IMG/VR virus record: IMGVR_UViG_3300018892_000009
Location: 1-46,420 of that record
DNA from: a virus
Direction: 5' to 3' (one strand)
Length of the DNA: 46,420 nt
The notes beneath the pieces are model-generated. The model searched no databases. It was not told the DNA's origin and saw nothing but the letters and a program-made list of their open reading frames with translations. Positions within the stretch are counted from its first letter, which is position 1, and each line of letters opens with the position of its first letter. Shown in pieces: positions 16,392 through 23,905 of the stretch. The translations under genes and the position numbers were made by a program.

Positions 16392-16559
16392 ATGGCTAAG
16401 TGTATGATTTGTGGTAAGTCTCCTCTAGAGACGGCATTATTTAGAGTCAATAAGACAGGTGTTGAGGGTGTCTTCGCTTGTAAGGTGCATCTACCTAAAA
16501 CTGTCAAAGTTGATAGAGTTGTCAAGGATATCCTTAAAGCGGTTGACGATTCCAACTAG
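16392..16559 (+). CDS. Small zinc-finger protein, 55 aa
   Basis: Translation gives MAKCMICGKSPLETALF... with FACKVHL. Cys4-x2-Cys7 and Cys30-x2-His33 make a four-ligand zinc site. The start ATG has AAGG seven bases upstream and the stop lies just before a strong terminator. Such phage micro-zinc proteins often bind nucleic acid or host regulators; this one's target is unknown. Similar CxxC knuckles occur in many unrelated small proteins, so function cannot be assigned. Confidence 0.7.
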   Translation: MAKCMICGKSPLETALFRVNKTGVEGVFACKVHLPKTVKVDRVVKDILKAVDDSN

Positions 16560-16584
16560 TAAGCTACTGATAACTAACAACTTT

Positions 16585-16609
16585 AAGCCCTGGCACTAGG
16601 TCAGGGCTT
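16585..16609. terminator. Bidirectional terminator
   Basis: AAGCCCTG (16585-16592) pairs with CAGGGCTT (16602-16609), nine-base loop, T-rich on both outer sides. It lies between the convergent zinc-finger gene and the Dam-like gene and can serve both. Confidence 0.8.
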
Positions 16610-16618
16610 TATTGTGTC

Positions 16619-17131
16619 TCAGTACCCAGGTGTAATCGTACCCAGCGCTGCGAATGCCATCTTGAACCGGGTCTTGATGATATCGTCTTTAGTCATCAGT
16701 ACCATTGCTGAGTACTGGGTAGAGCCGACCATACCCTTTAGAAACCGAGGGTTAGGCACTTCTAGCCCTTCCTTGTTGAGCAACGTCTCACGCCCGTCTA
16801 TCCAGCTTATGCGCTTTCGGATGTAGCACATAGGATGTCTCAGTAATCCCGGTTGCTGGAAGAGGACGTTGGGGCTGAATGCTGCAAAGATAATGGTACT
16901 CTTAAAGTCTGGTTGACTGAACCACGCTAGAGCCTCATCAGCCCACCGAGCCGCTGGAATGGGAGGGTTAAGGTAAATGAACTTGTGACGGCTCCAATCT
17001 GTTGAGAGTCCATCCTCAACCACATCAGGCGCTCTCGGTGTTGGGTCATAGTATGCTTGACCGTTGAAGGTGTCAGAAACCGCTTTCAGTAAAAAGTCAG
17101 GCGTGTACCAAGTTGATGTTGACTTGGGCAT
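16619..17131 (-). CDS. Dam-like DNA N6-adenine methyltransferase homologue with NPPI motif
   Basis: 170 residues from the ATG at 17131. A longer frame to 17182 is rejected because it contains the promoter. The order STWYTPDFLLKAV, YYDPTPRAPDVVEDGLSTDW, FIYLNPPIPAARWADEAL, then a hydrophobic strand TIIFAAFSP matches the phage Dam family. In most members the catalytic motif is NPPY; here it is NPPI, which removes the aromatic residue that stacks on the flipped adenine. Activity may be altered or lost. It is convergent with the upstream operon and has its own minus-strand promoter. Confidence 0.78.
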   Translation of the reverse strand: MPKSTSTWYTPDFLLKAVSDTFNGQAYYDPTPRAPDVVEDGLSTDWSRHKFIYLNPPIPAARWADEALAWFSQPDFKSTIIFAAFSPNVLFQQPGLLRHPMCYIRKRISWIDGRETLLNKEGLEVPNPRFLKGMVGSTQYSAMVLMTKDDIIKTRFKMAFAALGTITPGY

Positions 17132-17161
17132 AAGGCTTTTAGGTGGTGGTATTCTATCACC

Positions 17162-17170
17162 ATTATAACA
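17162..17170 (-). promoter_or_regulatory. Extended -10 promoter, Dam-like gene
   Basis: On the minus strand TGT-TATAAT (hexamer 17167-17162), about 31 bases before the ATG at 17131. The same 9-mer occurs on the plus strand at 17866-17874 and 18809-18817. Confidence 0.65.
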
Positions 17171-17257
17171 TAAATCGCTCAATCTGTTACAGTGTAAGCG
17201 CTCCAGGGCATGACGTATATCAACGTAAAAGATGTTAGAGAAATATTGCTAAATCGC

Positions 17258-17286
17258 TTGACACTTCCTGAAATACACGTTATATT
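17258..17286 (+). promoter_or_regulatory. Promoter of large RNA A
   Basis: TTGACA (17258-17263), 17 bases, TATATT (17281-17286), near-consensus. The TATATT -10 is shared by the other three non-coding units and differs from the mRNA promoters here. Confidence 0.8.
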
Positions 17287-17292
17287 AGAAGA

Positions 17293-17857
17293 GTCAAGAG
17301 GAAAGGGAGCCGAAAGGCACTCGCTACCAAGAGCCTCACTGCTCTACCGTAGCACACTTTAACACCTTGACGCTTCTGGTTTAAGTTAAGTAGTTTCTCA
17401 ACAGTCCCGACAAAACTTGTGGCGAGCGGGTGAAAATGATGATTAAGGATGTACGAGCCTTAGCCCTGTTGAGATATCCCTTATAAAGGACAAAGCTACA
17501 AATCACAATCTAGATGTTCTCCGCGTATGACCCTAAAGGCTGCGAGGGCTAAAGTTGAACTAGAGGAAAACCATTAAGGAAGCGGCAACGTTAGCTTGTT
17601 TTTCCTGAGTGTCTTCGAGAGTGGCAACACTTTCAAGGCTTAACCAAACATACAATAACCGGATATATCACTTTAGTCGTCGAGGCTCTGGGTGAGAAAT
17701 AAGGGGAAGGTATGGGCGGTAAATATTCACCAATCTGCAAGCGTTGAGCCTCGACAACCTGCCTTGCGGTGAATAACTCTCACTTGCAAACTCTCACTAG
17801 CCTAATAAGCTGCGAAGTATCGCATCAAACGCCCACAAAGCTTTGATGCGATTTTTG
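17293..17857 (+). ncRNA. Large structured RNA A, about 565 nt
   Basis: No credible reading frame lies between the promoter at 17258 and the terminator at 17819-17852. The sequence holds several exact helices. GTCAAG (17293) pairs with CTTGAC (17366). CTCAACAG (17397) pairs with CTGTTGAG (17466). A GNRA hairpin GAGAGTG-GCAA-CACTTTC lies at 17617-17634. A 10-bp helix joins GTCGAGGCTC (17679) and GAGCCTCGAC (17746). TATTCACC (17724), inside its loop, can pair with GGTGAATA (17768), forming a pseudoknot. It looks like an ornate phage RNA of the kind exemplified by GOLLD and ROOL, but I cannot match it to either. Its 5' end resembles that of RNA B (41246). Confidence 0.72.
17819..17857 (+). terminator. 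Strong intrinsic terminator of RNA A
   Basis: ATCGCATCAAA (17819-17829) pairs perfectly with TTTGATGCGAT (17842-17852) and is followed by a T run. Confidence 0.88.
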
Positions 17858-17865
17858 CGTTTACG

Positions 17866-17874
17866 TGTTATAAT
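17866..17874 (+). promoter_or_regulatory. Extended -10 promoter
   Basis: TGT-TATAAT (hexamer 17869-17874), 28 bases before the ATG at 17903, directly behind the RNA A terminator. Confidence 0.65.
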
Positions 17875-17902
17875 GAAAGGACACTATACATTCAGGTTCA
17901 CA

Positions 17903-18187
17903 ATGCATACAGATGTACCTAAATGGTTTATTGACCGAGTGGCTGAGTCTTACTACCCTAAGAGTGAACCACACCCGGACACCCTCTATGTTATGACGCT
18001 GGTTGACTTGGAGCCTCATTTGTTCTATGTGTCTAAAGATGGTTGGTTATTTGAAGCTTACCACTTTACACGGGTGTCAGATGGGGTACAGGACATAATG
18101 ATTACTCGTGTCAGGCAACCAACCAGAGAAATGCTCGACTACTTCAGAAGTGAGTCAAGCATCTTATCTTCTCTTTCATTAGGGTAA
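17903..18187 (+). CDS. Small protein of a three-member tandem family, copy 1
   Basis: 94 residues from the ATG at 17903. Upstream in-frame starts (17843, 17873) fall in the terminator or promoter. The middle reads HLFYVSKDGWLFEAYHFTRV followed by SDGVQDIMITRVRQPTREML. This aligns closely with copy 3 (WFIGIDGYIYEFQVFTKLSDG...FMITRKEQPRPGII), so the two are paralogues. Compact beta-rich domain, function unknown. The three genes run as one unit to the terminator at 18777. Confidence 0.8.
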   Translation: MHTDVPKWFIDRVAESYYPKSEPHPDTLYVMTLVDLEPHLFYVSKDGWLFEAYHFTRVSDGVQDIMITRVRQPTREMLDYFRSESSILSSLSLG

Positions 18188-18191
18188 CACC

Positions 18192-18380
18192 ATGAAAACA
18201 TCAACACTCAATCAGCATCAGCGCTTTGACACTAGCCAGGTTGCCCACTTTGGAGTTCTCCAAGGTCTAGGCACTCAACACTCGGCATGGTATCTGGTAG
18301 GCTTCTCAGGGCTTATCAATGAGTACCGTGACCAATACGGCAACCGTTGCCTCTTGAACCCCAGGAACGTCAAGCTATGA
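18192..18380 (+). CDS. Small protein of the tandem family, copy 2 (divergent)
   Basis: 62 residues, four bases after copy 1, with AGGG seven bases upstream of the ATG. The segment SAWYLVGFSGLINEYRDQYG matches the WFIGIDGYIYEFQVF core of copy 3 in pattern, but the SDG-x-Q-x-x-MITR half is missing, so it looks like a shortened or diverged member. Function unknown. Confidence 0.7.
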   Translation: MKTSTLNQHQRFDTSQVAHFGVLQGLGTQHSAWYLVGFSGLINEYRDQYGNRCLLNPRNVKL

Positions 18381-18421
18381 GGCGCATAAAGACCAAGAAA
18401 CTATCAACCAAGGACACCTAA

Positions 18422-18727
18422 ATGTTTACCACCCCTGACTGGATTAAAGAGAAAACATTTGCACTCTCAGAACATGACCAAGTACCACACTCCCAGACGC
18501 CTTACTATACTACCCTCTATGAAGGTTTACACCCTACAACTTGGTTCATAGGTATCGATGGGTACATTTACGAGTTCCAAGTCTTCACCAAGCTAAGTGA
18601 TGGCTCTCAGGGCTTTATGATTACAAGGAAAGAGCAACCCAGACCTGGAATAATCTACAACCTTACCCACCTGTACGCTGGCACACCAACACTCTTAAAT
18701 GAAACATATCACCGTTTCTTGATGTAA
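18422..18727 (+). CDS. Small protein of the tandem family, copy 3
   Basis: 101 residues with AAGGA seven bases before the ATG. The shared core is TTWFIGIDGYIYEFQVFTKL, then SDGSQGFMITRKEQPRP. No membrane or signal sequence. Tandem small paralogues near the start of an early or middle region often act on host or anti-host targets, but no target can be read from the sequence. Confidence 0.78.
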   Translation: MFTTPDWIKEKTFALSEHDQVPHSQTPYYTTLYEGLHPTTWFIGIDGYIYEFQVFTKLSDGSQGFMITRKEQPRPGIIYNLTHLYAGTPTLLNETYHRFLM

Positions 18728-18776
18728 CACCCCTGAGCGCTAGCACTCCTCACAGCCTGACACTGAGCATTGAATA

Positions 18777-18802
18777 AGCTCTAAGTTTAACCACTTAGGG
18801 CT
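18777..18802 (+). terminator. Terminator after the small-protein family
   Basis: AGCTCTAAG (18777-18785) pairs with CTTAGGGCT (18794-18802; one G-T), followed by ATTTT. Confidence 0.7.
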
Positions 18803-18808
18803 ATTTTG

Positions 18809-18817
18809 TGTTATAAT
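18809..18817 (+). promoter_or_regulatory. Extended -10 promoter, exonuclease gene
   Basis: TGT-TATAAT (hexamer 18812-18817), 24 bases before the ATG at 18842. Confidence 0.65.
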
Positions 18818-18841
18818 GTAAGAATACTCTATTGGATTAAG

Positions 18842-19783
18842 ATGATGAGACAGGTACTAATCATAGATATGAACGTTATCGCCCACGGGATTCTAGCAGT
18901 TATAGAGTCCTTGGGCACTAAGCGTTATGACCTGAACAAGGTTGTAGAAGCCCAGATGCTTTGGTGTCAAAGTGGAAGGTGGTTAAGACCTGACCTAACA
19001 GACGCTAACTATGTTAATGGTTTCTTACCATTCAACACTCAGCCCGTGGTCATTTGGTGTATGGACTCTAAACCGTATTGGCGTACTGAGTATCTGTTGC
19101 GTGATAGTGTATGGTCTAAGATTGTACCCGTCAAGCGACGGATTAAGCAAGTACCAGCACCAATGCATTACAAAGGTGGGCGTAAGAAGCCGCCCACCGC
19201 TCTAAACCTAATCCGCTCTAGCATGAGAATGGTTATCATTAAGAACGGCTGGAACTTGCTAGAAGGAATGGCAGATAGCAGCCACGGGTATGAAGCTGAT
19301 GATATGGCAGCGCTGCTGTGTCGCCTCAACGCTTACGGTGATAACAATGCCAAGCTGTATCTAATGACTTGTGACCACGACTGGATAGGACTAATCGACC
19401 AACACACTAGCTGGCTCAACACTTACGGTGCTTTCCCTCGATACCGTAATATGTCTAACTGGAATACGGGCTACAGCTTGCCAGCGCTCGACCCTACAGC
19501 GCTGTGGACGCACAAGGCTAAGACGGGTGACAAGTCCGACAATCTACCAAATGTAGGCGGCGATCCGGATAGCGTTGCAGCGCTGTTACCTGTAATCTCG
19601 CTCAACGCACCCCCGGTTGAATATGACCCATTGCTTGACATGGGCATAGTGATGAGCGCTAGACGCTTCCTAGAGTCCAATGCTGTGCCTTTTACCTCTG
19701 AGCAGGATGAAACGTTAGCTAGATTAAGCAGTTCAGGTATGCCGCTCTGCATGAAAGTACTGACACACTCTGTGTCATCCTAA
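18842..19783 (+). CDS. 5'-3' exonuclease / flap nuclease (FEN family)
   Basis: 313 residues from the ATG at 18842, because the longer frame overlaps the promoter. Acidic metal-binding motifs of the T4 RNase H/T5 FEN type are visible in order: VLIIDMNVIAHG at the N-terminus, SHGYEADDMAALLCR, LYLMTCDHDWIGLI, and the helix-hairpin-helix signature KTGDKSDNLPNVGGD. It should remove RNA primers and flaps and serve the polymerase encoded 5 kb downstream, a job done by the N-terminal domain in bacterial PolI but missing from this phage's polymerase. Confidence 0.9.
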   Translation: MMRQVLIIDMNVIAHGILAVIESLGTKRYDLNKVVEAQMLWCQSGRWLRPDLTDANYVNGFLPFNTQPVVIWCMDSKPYWRTEYLLRDSVWSKIVPVKRRIKQVPAPMHYKGGRKKPPTALNLIRSSMRMVIIKNGWNLLEGMADSSHGYEADDMAALLCRLNAYGDNNAKLYLMTCDHDWIGLIDQHTSWLNTYGAFPRYRNMSNWNTGYSLPALDPTALWTHKAKTGDKSDNLPNVGGDPDSVAALLPVISLNAPPVEYDPLLDMGIVMSARRFLESNAVPFTSEQDETLARLSSSGMPLCMKVLTHSVSS

Positions 19784-19801
19784 CATCTTTCAGGTTAACG
19801 C

Positions 19802-19831
19802 TTGACATCTGGAACTAACCCAGGCTAGTAT
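19802..19831 (+). promoter_or_regulatory. Early-type promoter
   Basis: TTGACA (19802-19807), 18 bases, TAGTAT (19826-19831), continuing TTTAG. It matches the minus-strand promoter at 40268-40297 in both boxes and in flanking bases (TTGACATCT, TAGTATTTAG). Each is followed by an A/C-rich leader without a Shine-Dalgarno. Confidence 0.8.
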
Positions 19832-19862
19832 TTAGGAGTAGAAAACAAACACAAACACAACA

Positions 19863-20561
19863 ATGTCTAACACTAAAGCACTCTCACTTAAAGAACTCAA
19901 CGCCAAGTACAACCAATATGGTTACAGTTTTGAAGTATTGGAGGGTTTCAAGCGCATCAAGTTTGAAAACTCAGTAGTTTGGGTAGTTCGTTCACGCACC
20001 TACATTAAGGAGATGAACGCCGCAATGGTTGAGGCTGAATGGTTAGAAGAGTCTGACCTTATGGGCGCTTTCTGCCCTGTCACATTCGCAGCGGTTGAAG
20101 TGCTGACCGATAAGGCGTCTGGGACTTCCTACAGCTTCACCGATGGGGTGCTAACTAGTATGACTCTGGATGATGGTAACATCATCCTAGATGATCTTGA
20201 TGGTAGTGATTTAAAGTGCTTCTATCATGCTAACCGTTTGGATAATGTCATTGAATGGCAACCCGTACAGGGCTGTGAGGGTGGAGGTGCACTACAAGTG
20301 TTAAAGTTGATGAGCCATCCATCGGAGTGCTACAAGTATCAACCCTTTATGAAGTATTCCGAGTCAGCACCTTGTGAGGTTGAGCCTGTGATGATAAACC
20401 GGGTTGGTGCGTTCAATGTTTCAGCGTTTTGGCAGGTGCTAGGCTCCATCGTGGGAGAGTTTGAGAGCTTCTACCTGAAATCCTTTGTACCTTACTGGGC
20501 TACTCTCGCTAAAAATCTTTTCTCTAACCCTTGCCAATCCAACCAAGACGCGCTACAATAA
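19863..20561 (+). CDS. Hypothetical protein, 232 aa, strong early-type promoter
   Basis: Not recognised. Soluble, slightly acidic, with seven cysteines and a beta-rich centre (SYSFTDGVLTSMTLDDGNII). The ATG has no Shine-Dalgarno but sits at the end of a C/A-only leader (ACAAACACAAACACAACA), the same leader type as the early minus-strand genes at 38.6-40.2 kb. By promoter class this should be an early, well-expressed protein. Confidence 0.8.
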   Translation: MSNTKALSLKELNAKYNQYGYSFEVLEGFKRIKFENSVVWVVRSRTYIKEMNAAMVEAEWLEESDLMGAFCPVTFAAVEVLTDKASGTSYSFTDGVLTSMTLDDGNIILDDLDGSDLKCFYHANRLDNVIEWQPVQGCEGGGALQVLKLMSHPSECYKYQPFMKYSESAPCEVEPVMINRVGAFNVSAFWQVLGSIVGEFESFYLKSFVPYWATLAKNLFSNPCQSNQDALQ

Positions 20562-20570
20562 AGGAGAGCA

Positions 20571-20630
20571 GGTTAAGAGAGGAAACCAAGATTCAGCGCT
20601 GCTAATCACTACGGTACTACTCTCTTAACC
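20571..20630 (+). other. Long perfect hairpin, 11-bp stem
   Basis: GGTTAAGAGAG (20571-20581) pairs exactly with CTCTCTTAACC (20620-20630) around a 38-base loop that contains the palindrome CAGCGCTG. It lies between two genes with no T run, so it is not a classic terminator. A small structured RNA, an operator or a replication-related element are possible. Confidence 0.6.
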
Positions 20631-20638
20631 GCTCAAGA

Positions 20639-20647
20639 TGCTACACT
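20639..20647 (+). promoter_or_regulatory. Extended -10 promoter
   Basis: TGC-TACACT just after the 11-bp hairpin and 26 bases before the ATG at 20673, followed by an A/C-rich leader. Confidence 0.5.
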
Positions 20648-20672
20648 TTGTAAACCTTACACACTCAAAACT

Positions 20673-20870
20673 ATGATTCCTTCAAAGCTGGCTGTTATGC
20701 ACCTTGTGCTATTTCTTGGTTTTGTGGTTGCTCTCTATCAGCCCGTCAAAAGCCTAAGCCCTGAAACTAAGGAGCTGATGGCAATCTACACCGCTGGCAG
20801 TGTTGCATCCTCAGCGTCTATCGGGTTCGGTATGGGACTTGCTAAGGGATTTAAGATTACCAAAGATTAA
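20673..20870 (+). CDS. Small membrane protein, two hydrophobic segments
   Basis: 65 residues. Segment one (KLAVMHLVLFLGFVVALYQP) is a clear membrane span. Segment two (YTAGSVASSASIGFGMGLAK) is weaker and small-residue rich. A short basic tail follows. The layout fits a class II holin, but similar small membrane proteins are common and it lies in the replication region, not next to a lysin. Function open. Confidence 0.65.
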   Translation: MIPSKLAVMHLVLFLGFVVALYQPVKSLSPETKELMAIYTAGSVASSASIGFGMGLAKGFKITKD

Positions 20871-20873
20871 GGG

Positions 20874-20903
20874 TTGACAATCTTCCAAGGTTGATGCTAC
20901 AAT
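20874..20903 (+). promoter_or_regulatory. Strong promoter before the acidic-tail protein
   Basis: TTGACA (20874-20879), 18 bases, TACAAT (20898-20903) with extended TGC. Both boxes and the extension are near consensus. Confidence 0.8.
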
Positions 20904-20952
20904 AGACAAAGACAGACAAAACGTAAACCGCTAAAACTCAAAGGATTCTCAA

Positions 20953-21897
20953 ATGTTTGACACTACTGCTCTAGCTCGTTTAATCAATGCATTGAACTCT
21001 AAGAACGGAACTTACCCTCAGCGTATCAGCACAACAGCCGACAACATCAAAAGCACTCCTAGCCTCAAGGGTTTGGTTGCTGAAGTTGCCAAAGCTGCAA
21101 GCGCTTTCGGTGTAGACCTAAATACAGTAAAGTATACGTTCAATACTGGGGTTGACAAGGCAACGGGTGCTATCAGGATTTACCAGCCCAGCGTTGGGAA
21201 TCTGGGCGGTGTTCCGGTTATTAGTTGGGGCGCTTTGACGATTCCACTGGCTGAGGTTGCAAGCAATCGTGACTTGACCATCACCAAGGAAGAGAACGGC
21301 TTCGCGCTTCAATCCTCAGCGGTTGACGGCAACGGCAAGGTAGTCTCAGGCAAGCTCAAGCTCAAGATTGCTAAGGGGACAAAGGTTAGCCTGTCCGACC
21401 TTCAGGGGTTGTTAGGCGACGATGAAACACCGATGGCACTTGAGCAGGTGTTGGACAACGTAATCATTGACTTGGTTCCTAGTGTTGCTCTTGCCAAGTA
21501 CAAAGGTCAGACGCTTAACGTGACCAAGTGGGTCTGTACTGGCTCTGGTGATTTTGGAAAGCGTGGGTACATTCAAACCGCTGAGACTGGTGACGCTCGG
21601 ATTCAATGTCCCTCAAAGGTAAGAGACGAGCTACCTAAGAACGGCTTCGAGGTTCCTGATGTACGCGAGTTTGAGGTTGGTGAGTTCCTGTTGCGGATTG
21701 GTGGAAGTGCAACCAACTCTAGCAGTAAGCAACAATACTTGCAATGTTACCCCATCTTTACAGGTGTTGACTTGTCAGGGTTTGAGAGCGATGACAATGG
21801 CAGCACTGATGCTTATGGGCTGCCTGATGCTGAGAGTGCTTTAGATGGTGGCGATTTAGACGGGTTTGAGATGGGTGATGAGTTAGCACTGGTTTAG
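20953..21897 (+). CDS. Candidate single-stranded DNA-binding protein
   Basis: 314 residues, ATG with AAAGGA seven bases upstream and a strong promoter, so probably abundant. A beta-rich central region (LNVTKWVCTGSGDFGKRGYI, then EVGEFLLRIGGSATNSSSKQ) is followed by a very acidic C-terminus ending GGDLDGFEMGDELALV. Acidic tails with a final hydrophobic end are typical of phage and bacterial SSBs. It directly precedes the helicase and polymerase operon, where an SSB is otherwise missing. No OB-fold motif can be proved by eye, so the function is inferred. Confidence 0.55.
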   Translation: MFDTTALARLINALNSKNGTYPQRISTTADNIKSTPSLKGLVAEVAKAASAFGVDLNTVKYTFNTGVDKATGAIRIYQPSVGNLGGVPVISWGALTIPLAEVASNRDLTITKEENGFALQSSAVDGNGKVVSGKLKLKIAKGTKVSLSDLQGLLGDDETPMALEQVLDNVIIDLVPSVALAKYKGQTLNVTKWVCTGSGDFGKRGYIQTAETGDARIQCPSKVRDELPKNGFEVPDVREFEVGEFLLRIGGSATNSSSKQQYLQCYPIFTGVDLSGFESDDNGSTDAYGLPDAESALDGGDLDGFEMGDELALV

Positions 21898-21922
21898 AAC
21901 TAAGGAGGATTGACAACTTAAG

Positions 21923-21960
21923 GCGCTAGAGTTAAAATAAAGAAAAGCTCTAGCGCTTTT
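21923..21960 (+). terminator. Intrinsic terminator after the SSB candidate
   Basis: GCGCTAGAG (21923-21931) pairs with CTCTAGCGC (21948-21956), followed by TTTTC. Confidence 0.85.
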
Positions 21961-21996
21961 CAATGGCAACTAGTAACTATATAGGACTTAATCATT

Positions 21997-23901
21997 ATGC
22001 CACGTAGCAAATCATTTAGAGACGAAAACCCAGTTGGTGAGAAAGAGAATGCATACACCGACCACAGAATATTGCGTAGCATCCATGAGGATAAGTTTGA
22101 GGAGGAGTTTGATGGTAACGACTGGGATGGCTTAACGGTCAACATATTCCAGAGCTTTAAGGATGCACTCAGGGGCAAGGACATCTACGTTGAGGCTGTC
22201 CCCGGTGGACGCTGGTGTGGTTTAGAGCTTTACTTCTTGAGTCCTTTGGGTATAAAAGGGCTTAACGTGCCTTCTGATTTCCGATACCGTCGCCCGTTGT
22301 TGCCTGATAATGATGAAGACTTAGCGCTGGTGTTGAAAGCAGCGTGTGATGCTGCGGATACTGAGTGCGATGGTGACAAGAAAAGAGCAAAGCAGTGGTT
22401 TGAGCTAGTCAACCAGCTAACCAGTCAGCAAGGTAAAAAGGATACACGTTTAGCCTTGTTAGCTCAAGGACGGGCGCGTACTAGCCCGTTCAAGGTTCGT
22501 ACCATTACCGGACGCTACGGCGCTCATATTGTCTTACCTGAGCGCGAGTGGTTCCCTGAAAGTGTCCAGAATGTAGACCCGTTACGGCTACTTAGCATCA
22601 TGCCACCGGCTGAGGCGGAAACGTTTATGCTTAACTTGGGACGTGCTGTAGTTGGTAGCTCTGGGAATGAGATGTATGAAGGTGCTATAATCCATGATTA
22701 CAGGTACTTTGCTGGATTGATAGGTGATGCATCAATCGGTAAGTCTCAACTAGTAGGATTCATTCAAAGCGCAATGGAGAAACTAGGCTACAAAACTAGT
22801 GAGTGGAACTTAAGGCAGAATAACCCTTTCGGCTGGGCTGAGAGGCTAATGAGTGACTGGTGTACCCTTAAAGACGTTCCAACCAAACAAACTCCAGAAA
22901 TAATCAATAATCCGTACCTTAAGCCGTGGTCTAGTGGTGATTCAGTAGTAACCGAGGCGAAAGGACTTGGGGACGTGACCATTAAGCAACCTACGAGCGG
23001 CGGTTTTTTATTCCTTGCTAACGGTCTAAACATCCCAGCGCTGGTTATGTCGGATGATAGTGGTGTTACCGATCGCTTCTTACCTTTAGCCTGCTATGAG
23101 CTTGAGGAGCTAAAAGCAATGTATGGTACAGCACCAGGTGTGCCCGGCGGTAAGGCGTTGGCTGGTATGACGGGCTTTATGTGGGAGAGTATCAGCGCTG
23201 AGTGTGGCGGTGTCTCTATGGACGTGCTGGCAGCATGGCTGATGCGTTGTGCCGCTGACTTCTTTATTGAGCTGGCAGGCTATGACGTGTCCAAGGATTG
23301 TGTTATTAGCAAAGTCCGGGTTAGCAAGATTAAGACTTGGGTATATGAGCAACGCTCAAAGCTACGGTACAACTTTGAGCTAAACACTCGGAATGATGTT
23401 GTTTCCAGCATTAAGCATTCTATTGCCTGGTACATCTCCGAGCAGAAACGCCCTCAAGCGCTCTTGGATATGTTGCCTGATGTAGAGTTCAACTACCACC
23501 TTCTGAATGCTGTAGTGGGCTTTACGGTTGAGCCTGGGTCGAATAAAGTACCTGAACCGCTCAAAGATTTGAGGATGAATCAGCTTGCACCTGTTACCAG
23601 TGGAGAGTTCTTTAAGGCTAACGCTAGGAAGATTAAGCAACTGGCAGAAGCAGCGAGTAGCCCGTTGGACGCTTTCAAGTTCATCACCAACCTACTAAGA
23701 ACTAAGGGCGATGGGTTTGGTTATCCTTCTAACCCGGTTGCCTATGCTAACTTGTGGCGATCGGCACTGAAAGAGATACCAATCCTTGTTAAGAAGTATG
23801 AAGATCTAGCCGTGGATTACGGCAACAATGCTGCACTCCAGGGATTGTGTGTTAACATGGGTGGTATATTCAACGAAATAAACCGCTCAAAAGGCTCATA
23901 G
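21997..23901 (+). CDS. Replicative helicase (SF3/D5-like)
   Basis: 634 residues. A P-loop GDASIGKSQL stands at about residue 243. Then comes GGFLFLANGLNIPALVMSDD with DRFLPL, the arrangement of SF3/D5-type helicases (sensor-1 Asn, then a DRF/RRF arginine). The preceding segment MPPAEAETFMLNLGRAVVGS is also typical of that group. The 200-residue N-terminus has no primase motif I recognise, so where priming activity resides is unclear. First gene of a tightly packed operon (helicase, nuclease, polymerase) with a four-base gap to the next gene. Confidence 0.8.
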   Translation: MPRSKSFRDENPVGEKENAYTDHRILRSIHEDKFEEEFDGNDWDGLTVNIFQSFKDALRGKDIYVEAVPGGRWCGLELYFLSPLGIKGLNVPSDFRYRRPLLPDNDEDLALVLKAACDAADTECDGDKKRAKQWFELVNQLTSQQGKKDTRLALLAQGRARTSPFKVRTITGRYGAHIVLPEREWFPESVQNVDPLRLLSIMPPAEAETFMLNLGRAVVGSSGNEMYEGAIIHDYRYFAGLIGDASIGKSQLVGFIQSAMEKLGYKTSEWNLRQNNPFGWAERLMSDWCTLKDVPTKQTPEIINNPYLKPWSSGDSVVTEAKGLGDVTIKQPTSGGFLFLANGLNIPALVMSDDSGVTDRFLPLACYELEELKAMYGTAPGVPGGKALAGMTGFMWESISAECGGVSMDVLAAWLMRCAADFFIELAGYDVSKDCVISKVRVSKIKTWVYEQRSKLRYNFELNTRNDVVSSIKHSIAWYISEQKRPQALLDMLPDVEFNYHLLNAVVGFTVEPGSNKVPEPLKDLRMNQLAPVTSGEFFKANARKIKQLAEAASSPLDAFKFITNLLRTKGDGFGYPSNPVAYANLWRSALKEIPILVKKYEDLAVDYGNNAALQGLCVNMGGIFNEINRSKGS

Positions 23902-23905
23902 AACA

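Noticed and set aside
17293-17857. RNase P RNA-like start (GAGGAAAG) of RNA A
   Set aside because: Only the short 5' string is similar; the conserved P4 partner and other core elements are not visible.
17843-17902. Upstream starts for the first small paralogue
   Set aside because: They fall inside the RNA A terminator and the TGTTATAAT promoter; the homologous core starts after 17903.
20673-20870. Firm call of holin for the two-segment membrane protein
   Set aside because: Topology fits, but it sits in the replication region away from any lysin and has no distinguishing feature.
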